Shown here: positions 5,797 to 9,241 of the stretch, piece by piece
Position numbering within the stretch: position 1 is the stretch's first letter
How the letters are laid out: the number at the start of each line of letters is the position of its first letter
Source: Candidatus Omnitrophota bacterium
Lineage (GTDB): Bacteria; Omnitrophota; Gorgyraeia; 2-01-FULL-45-10
Reading direction: 5' to 3'
Assembly: GCA_030691985.1 (NCBI GenBank)
Contig: JAUYDB010000005.1
Coordinates: 1-9,241 of the forward strand
DNA: 9,241 nt
Made by a program: the position numbers and the translations under genes
Notes under the pieces: model-generated
Databases searched by the model: none
Told to the model about the DNA's origin: nothing
The model's input: only the letters and a program-made list of their open reading frames with translations

Positions 5797-6024
5797 TTAC
5801 TGCTGCTGCGTCACCCTTATCTTCAAGATATTGAGTTCCGATCTGATCGATTCTATGCCCTGCATAATCTGCTTCTGATTTTTTAATATATCGTCGAGCT
5901 TTCCGGATATACCCGGATCGGAATCAGGGCTCTGGGCGTGAATCATTCTATCGGCAAATATAAAAAGGCCCGCGATAATCAGGATACATATTGTCAGTCC
6001 GGTTAATATCCTGCTGATCCTCAT
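5797..6024 (-). CDS. Small membrane-anchored coiled-coil protein, function unknown
   Basis: I do not recognise a family. The 75 aa start with a basic stretch and a single hydrophobic helix (about residues 7-25), which could be an uncleaved anchor or a signal peptide with a possible site after MIHAQS. The remainder is hydrophilic, with a Pro/Gly/Asp linker (SPDSDPGISG) and then a helix with hydrophobic residues in heptad-like spacing (about 42-70: LDDIL, IMQGIESI, LNILKI). It has no cysteine, so it is not a thiol carrier. The ATG at 6022-6024 has GAGGAG about 8-10 nt upstream, overlapping the end of repeat R6. As first gene of the CcdA operon, 13 bp before it, it may be an assembly or scaffold partner of CcdA or the TlpA-like protein; this is inferred from context only. 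Confidence 0.75.
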   Translation of the reverse strand: MRISRILTGLTICILIIAGLFIFADRMIHAQSPDSDPGISGKLDDILKNQKQIMQGIESIRSELNILKIRVTQQQ

Positions 6025-6034
6025 AGCGCATTCT

Positions 6035-6148
6035 CCTCGTTATAGCTGTGTCAGCTGTCAGCTTTTTTTTGCTGATGGTTCGATTTCACTCACCATCAGT
6101 CCTGAGCGAAGCCGAAGGGCTGAAGGCTGACGGCTGAAAGCTAAACAT
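6035..6148. repeat. Heptamer palindromic repeat R6 (GCTGA type) with an inserted hairpin
   Basis: GTCAGCT units (6050-6063) lie opposite GGCTGAA, GGCTGAC, GGCTGAA and AGCTAAAC (6118-6145). Between them sits a separate perfect 8-bp hairpin, CTGATGGT (6072-6079) with ACCATCAG (6092-6099), followed by CCTGAGCGAAGCCGAAGG (6101-6118), a sequence I have seen as a dispersed intergenic repeat in other genomes. The downstream end is GCTATAACGAGG on the minus strand (6035-6046). The element lies in the 5' leader of the thiol-redox operon. Confidence 0.75.
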
Positions 6149-6157
6149 GACTTTTTG

Positions 6158-6173
6158 ACTCCATATTATACCA
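6158..6173 (-). promoter_or_regulatory. Extended -10 promoter for the thiol-redox operon
   Basis: On the minus strand TGGTATAAT gives a perfect -10 box (6165-6170) with a TGn extension (6171-6173). No good -35 box exists at 16-18 bp, which is usual for extended -10 promoters. Transcription would start near 6158 and give a leader of about 130 nt containing repeat R6 before the 75-aa gene. Confidence 0.6.
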
Positions 6174-6217
6174 CAACAACCCTGCCCCATTAACTCAAAT
6201 TTATCCCGCCGCGCTCA

Positions 6218-6565
6218 TTAGTGGCTATGGCCGCTATGCGCCTCATGAGACGATGCGGCGCTGGGGGCTTCTTCTTTCGCTATCTTCTCGATATACTTTT
6301 TCGGGTCTTTCTTAAATTCGTCTATGCACATGGGACAGCAGAAGTTGTATACCTTGCCTTCATGCTCATATGTAACGGGGTTTTTCATGTCGACCTTGCT
6401 TCCCGTTATCGGACATACTTTATTGTTAACTTTCTCCGCGCCGCTTGCGGCCACTCCCCGGCTCTTAGCGCCCTTTTCGCACATCCCGCACATCGCGAAA
6501 GAATTTATGACAATGCCTACCGTAAAAATTACCGCTATTAAGACCGCTGCTATTCTTTTATCCAT
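6218..6565 (-). CDS. Exported Cys/His-rich metal-binding protein with YHS/TRASH-like domain
   Basis: Small protein of 115 aa, probably outside the cytoplasmic membrane. Residues 1-24 are a signal peptide or anchor. Next comes CGMC (C26, C29). The central domain runs from KVCPITGSKVD (C51) through YEHEGKVYNFCCPMCIDEFKKDPKKYIEKI (C76, C77, C80), matching the YHS/TRASH pattern used for copper or other soft-metal binding. The tail has four His (107, 110, 113, 115), a second likely metal site. The ATG at 6563-6565 lies inside the 3' end of the ATPase gene with a 16-bp overlap, and GGGAGG is 8 nt upstream, so translation is probably coupled. It may act as a metal chaperone or sensor for the transporter; the metal itself cannot be told from sequence. 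Confidence 0.85.
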   Translation of the reverse strand: MDKRIAAVLIAVIFTVGIVINSFAMCGMCEKGAKSRGVAASGAEKVNNKVCPITGSKVDMKNPVTYEHEGKVYNFCCPMCIDEFKKDPKKYIEKIAKEEAPSAASSHEAHSGHSH

Positions 6566-9241
6566 TTCTGTTTCCTCCCTTTATTTATCATCTTCACAAC
6601 TTCCATTGCCCAGAAGGGAAACGACGAAATCATAACCACGAGGACCCAGTCGAAGAGACCAAGAGGCTCTGTTTTAAAAACTTTCTGTGAAAACGGTATA
6701 TACACTACCGCCATCAGCAGGAAAAACGATACCAGGTTCGCGGCAATAAGTTTTTTATTTGTAAACACCCCTATCTTGAACAAAGATTCTGTCATATTGC
6801 GACAGTTGAAAGAATGGAACAACTGGCTGCAGGCAAGGACTATAAAAGCCGCCGTTCGAGCGCGGCCGATGTCTTCCTTTTCTATGAAGAGCACAAAGAC
6901 GAAAGCGAACAGGCTGCAGAACGCGATAAACGCGCCTTGTGTCAGCATGAGCATCGCCCTTTGTCTTGTTATCACAGGTTCGTTTTTAGGCCGCGGCGGT
7001 CTTCGCATGATCCCGGGATCGACAGGATCGATACCCAGAGCGAGAGCGGGCAAGCCGTCAGTAACAAGATTGACCCAAAGTATATGGATCGGCAATAGCG
7101 GAACGGGTAATCCAACCAAGGAGGCGATGAACATTACCAATATCTCTCCGGCATTGCACGAGAGAAGGTAGTGGATAAACTTCTTTATATTATCATATAT
7201 TCCTCTACCCTCTTCAACCGCGGCAACGATTGAGGCAAAGTTATCATCGGTAATCACCATGTCCGAGACCTCTTTCGTCACATCGGTACCTGTGATGCCC
7301 ATGGCGACGCCTATATCTGACTCCTTCACTGCCGGTGCGTCATTAACGCCGTCGCCCGTCATGGCGACAACCTCGCCAATTTTCCGCCAGGCGCGCACTA
7401 TCCTTAACTTATGCGCCGGTGAGACACGGGCGTAGACAGGTATTTTTTCAACCTCTTTATAAAACTCCTCGTCGCTTACGGCATCCAGCTCCTCTCCTGT
7501 AAGGGCGAGGGAACCCTCTTTGAAAAACCCGAGTTCGCGCGCTATTGCCACCGCGGTATTTTTATGATCGCCTGTTATCATCACTGTTTTTATGCCGGCA
7601 GCGTTACACTCTTTTATCGCATGCCTTACCTCTTCTCTCGGAGGATCGATCATGGCGACCAAACCGACAAAGGTCAGGTTATTCTCTACTGATTTAGCTT
7701 CGTATTTATAGGGTTCCCTATCCAGCGCTTTGTACGCGACCGCCAATACTCTCATAGCCCGATTCGCTAAATCTGCGTTGATTTTCAATATCTTATCCTT
7801 GTCCTCCCTGGTTAGGGTTCTCGCCGAACCATTTTCCTCTATATAGACGCAATCGCTCAACAGCATGTCCGGCGCGCCTTTAACAAACGCTGAAAGCGTT
7901 TCTTCACTTTTGCGAACTATCGTCATCTTTTTGCGTTCAGGGTCGAACGGTATCTCTTCAACGAAGCTGAATTCTAATTCTTTCGCCTCTTTCGACAGGC
8001 CCGCCTTCGCGGCGGCTGTCAGGATAGCGCCTTCTGTGGGATCTCCGACTATTCTATACCCGTTATCATCCCCTGCGAGCTGGGCCCCATTACAGAGCGT
8101 GCCTATGACGAGCGTTTTATTCAAATCCGGAAAATCCTTCGGATTTGCCTGATTATCTCCTTCGGATAAAAATTCGCCTTTTGGCTCATACCCGACGCCG
8201 GTAACCTTAAAGAGACGGCCGCCCGCATAGACAGCCTGCACCGTCATCTCATTCTTTGTAAGTGTGCCAGTTTTATCCGAGCAGATAACCGTCGCGCATC
8301 CTAAGGTCTCGACCGAGGGAAGCTTTCTTACGAGCGCGTGGCGCTTTGCCATCCTCTGGACACCCAATGCCAGGGCTATTGTTACAACTGCCGGCAGGCC
8401 CTCGGGGATAGCGGCAACCGCTAAGCTTACCGATGTTAAAAACATATCGAGGATTTTGCCGCCGCGCAAGATGCCCATTACGAAAACTAATGCCACCAGC
8501 GCAAAGCAGAGATAAACGATCCATTTGCCGAACTCTTCTAATTTTTTCTGTAACGGCGTGGTCTCCTCTCCTATTTCCTGAATCATGCCGGCTATTTTAC
8601 CGAGCTCAGTGTTCATGCCGGTATCGGTTACGACGGCCCTGGCCTTGCCGGATGTAACGGATGTCCCCATATATACCATGTTCGCCCTATCGGCCAAGGG
8701 TATCTCTTTTTCTTCCAGCGCAATCGCAGTCTTCGCTACAGGCGTTGATTCTCCTGTAAGGCTCGCTTCATGCGCAGCGAAATTGGCGGTCACATAGACG
8801 AGGCGGCTGTCCGCAGGCACATTATCTCCTGATTCTAGCTCGATTAAATCGCCGGGAACGAGCTCAGATGAAGAAATAACTGCATGCTGGCCATCGCGAA
8901 TAACTTTCGATGTAGGTGAGGATAGTTTTTTTAACGCGGCGAGTGATTTTTCGGCTCTATATTCCTGAATGAAGCCTAAAATAGCGTTTAGTATAACGAT
9001 CGCCACTATGGCGAGCGCGTCTACCCATTCCTTTAAGAATCCCGAAACCAAAGCCGCGCCGATTAAAACCCAAACGATGAAGTCCTGAAATTGCTCAAAG
9101 AATATGCTAAAGGGTGAGCGGCCTTTCTTCTCCTTTAGTTGGTTTGGGCCGTATTTCCCTAATCGAAGGGCCGCTTCATCGGCGGATAGCCCACCGGCTA
9201 AATAAGTCGCGAGTTGTTTTGCCACCCCGTCTATACCTAAA
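6550..9241 (-). CDS. P2A-type cation-transporting ATPase (calcium-pump family), 5' end outside window
   Basis: Membrane pump that couples ATP hydrolysis to cation export, most likely Ca2+. Numbering here is from the GTG at 9223-9225. Motifs in order: TGES (157-160), M4 AVAAIPEGLP (E275), phosphorylation site DKTGTLT (D317), KGAP (449-452), MITGD (549-553), TGDGVND (623-629), M5 NAGE (N691, E694), M6 NLVTDGLPALALG (N719, T722, D723), then four C-terminal helices. The M4-M6 residues match both SERCA Ca2+ sites, but the M8 stretch HSFNCRN appears to have Arg (R809) where SERCA has E908. The Listeria pump LMCA1 is also known to have Arg there and to move one Ca2+ per ATP. The frame stays open to the window edge and the GTG has no ribosome binding site, so the true start probably lies beyond 9241. 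Confidence 0.93.
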   Translation of the reverse strand, partial: LGIDGVAKQLATYLAGGLSADEAALRLGKYGPNQLKEKKGRSPFSIFFEQFQDFIVWVLIGAALVSGFLKEWVDALAIVAIVILNAILGFIQEYRAEKSLAALKKLSSPTSKVIRDGQHAVISSSELVPGDLIELESGDNVPADSRLVYVTANFAAHEASLTGESTPVAKTAIALEEKEIPLADRANMVYMGTSVTSGKARAVVTDTGMNTELGKIAGMIQEIGEETTPLQKKLEEFGKWIVYLCFALVALVFVMGILRGGKILDMFLTSVSLAVAAIPEGLPAVVTIALALGVQRMAKRHALVRKLPSVETLGCATVICSDKTGTLTKNEMTVQAVYAGGRLFKVTGVGYEPKGEFLSEGDNQANPKDFPDLNKTLVIGTLCNGAQLAGDDNGYRIVGDPTEGAILTAAAKAGLSKEAKELEFSFVEEIPFDPERKKMTIVRKSEETLSAFVKGAPDMLLSDCVYIEENGSARTLTREDKDKILKINADLANRAMRVLAVAYKALDREPYKYEAKSVENNLTFVGLVAMIDPPREEVRHAIKECNAAGIKTVMITGDHKNTAVAIARELGFFKEGSLALTGEELDAVSDEEFYKEVEKIPVYARVSPAHKLRIVRAWRKIGEVVAMTGDGVNDAPAVKESDIGVAMGITGTDVTKEVSDMVITDDNFASIVAAVEEGRGIYDNIKKFIHYLLSCNAGEILVMFIASLVGLPVPLLPIHILWVNLVTDGLPALALGIDPVDPGIMRRPPRPKNEPVITRQRAMLMLTQGAFIAFCSLFAFVFVLFIEKEDIGRARTAAFIVLACSQLFHSFNCRNMTESLFKIGVFTNKKLIAANLVSFFLLMAVVYIPFSQKVFKTEPLGLFDWVLVVMISSFPFWAMEVVKMINKGRKQKWIKE

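Noticed and set aside
6077..6099. GGTTCGATTTC resembling a tRNA T-loop
   Set aside because: It lies in an 8-bp hairpin with a 12-nt loop; no acceptor, D or anticodon arm surrounds it.

Overview
The window is a densely packed bacterial segment in which every supported protein-coding gene reads leftward (minus strand). It suggests an anaerobic or facultatively anaerobic, uncultured-type bacterium of moderate GC. The evidence is a MetV-type corrinoid/Wood-Ljungdahl folate protein, a stand-alone Fe-S assembly set, a CcdA/TlpA thiol-redox pair, and peculiar heptamer-based palindromic repeats in nearly every intergenic gap. I associate this combination with Candidatus Omnitrophota (OP3) or a related lineage. 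That placement is inference, not proof.

In the direction of transcription (right to left), the layout is as follows. (1) A P2A-type cation-transporting ATPase, cut by the right edge, overlaps a small exported Cys/His-rich YHS/TRASH-like metal-binding protein. (2) A promoter with an extended -10 box and a repeat-bearing leader precede a thiol-redox operon: a 75-aa membrane-anchored coiled-coil protein of unknown function, CcdA, a TlpA/ResA-like lipoprotein, and an Nfu-type Fe-S scaffold domain. (3) A 587-bp gene-free stretch holds two large, adjacent imperfect palindromes, one of 255 bp closed by a perfect 16-bp stem, plus a separate short hairpin. (4) An Fe-S/one-carbon cluster follows: MetV-like protein, cysteine desulfurase (NifS/IscS), U-type scaffold (IscU/NifU-N), 5-formyltetrahydrofolate cyclo-ligase, and the N-terminal part of RNase Y, cut by the left edge.

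The genes fit together around thiol and Fe-S chemistry. The desulfurase supplies sulfur to the U-type scaffold, and Nfu can pass clusters on. MetV is itself a Cys-rich protein of methylene-THF reduction, and the cyclo-ligase feeds 5,10-methenyl-THF into the same folate pool. CcdA carries electrons across the membrane to reduce the extracytoplasmic TlpA-like CxxC protein.

The most unusual features are non-coding. Six intergenic gaps contain palindromic arrays of 7-bp units (NNTAGCG or GCTGANN with their inverted copies). Four of these end in the same 12-mer, GCTATAACGAGG or its one-base variant, whose GAGG forms or overlaps the Shine-Dalgarno of the next gene. The two big palindromes in the gene-free gap look like a structured RNA or decayed non-autonomous mobile elements, and I do not recognise them as a known family.
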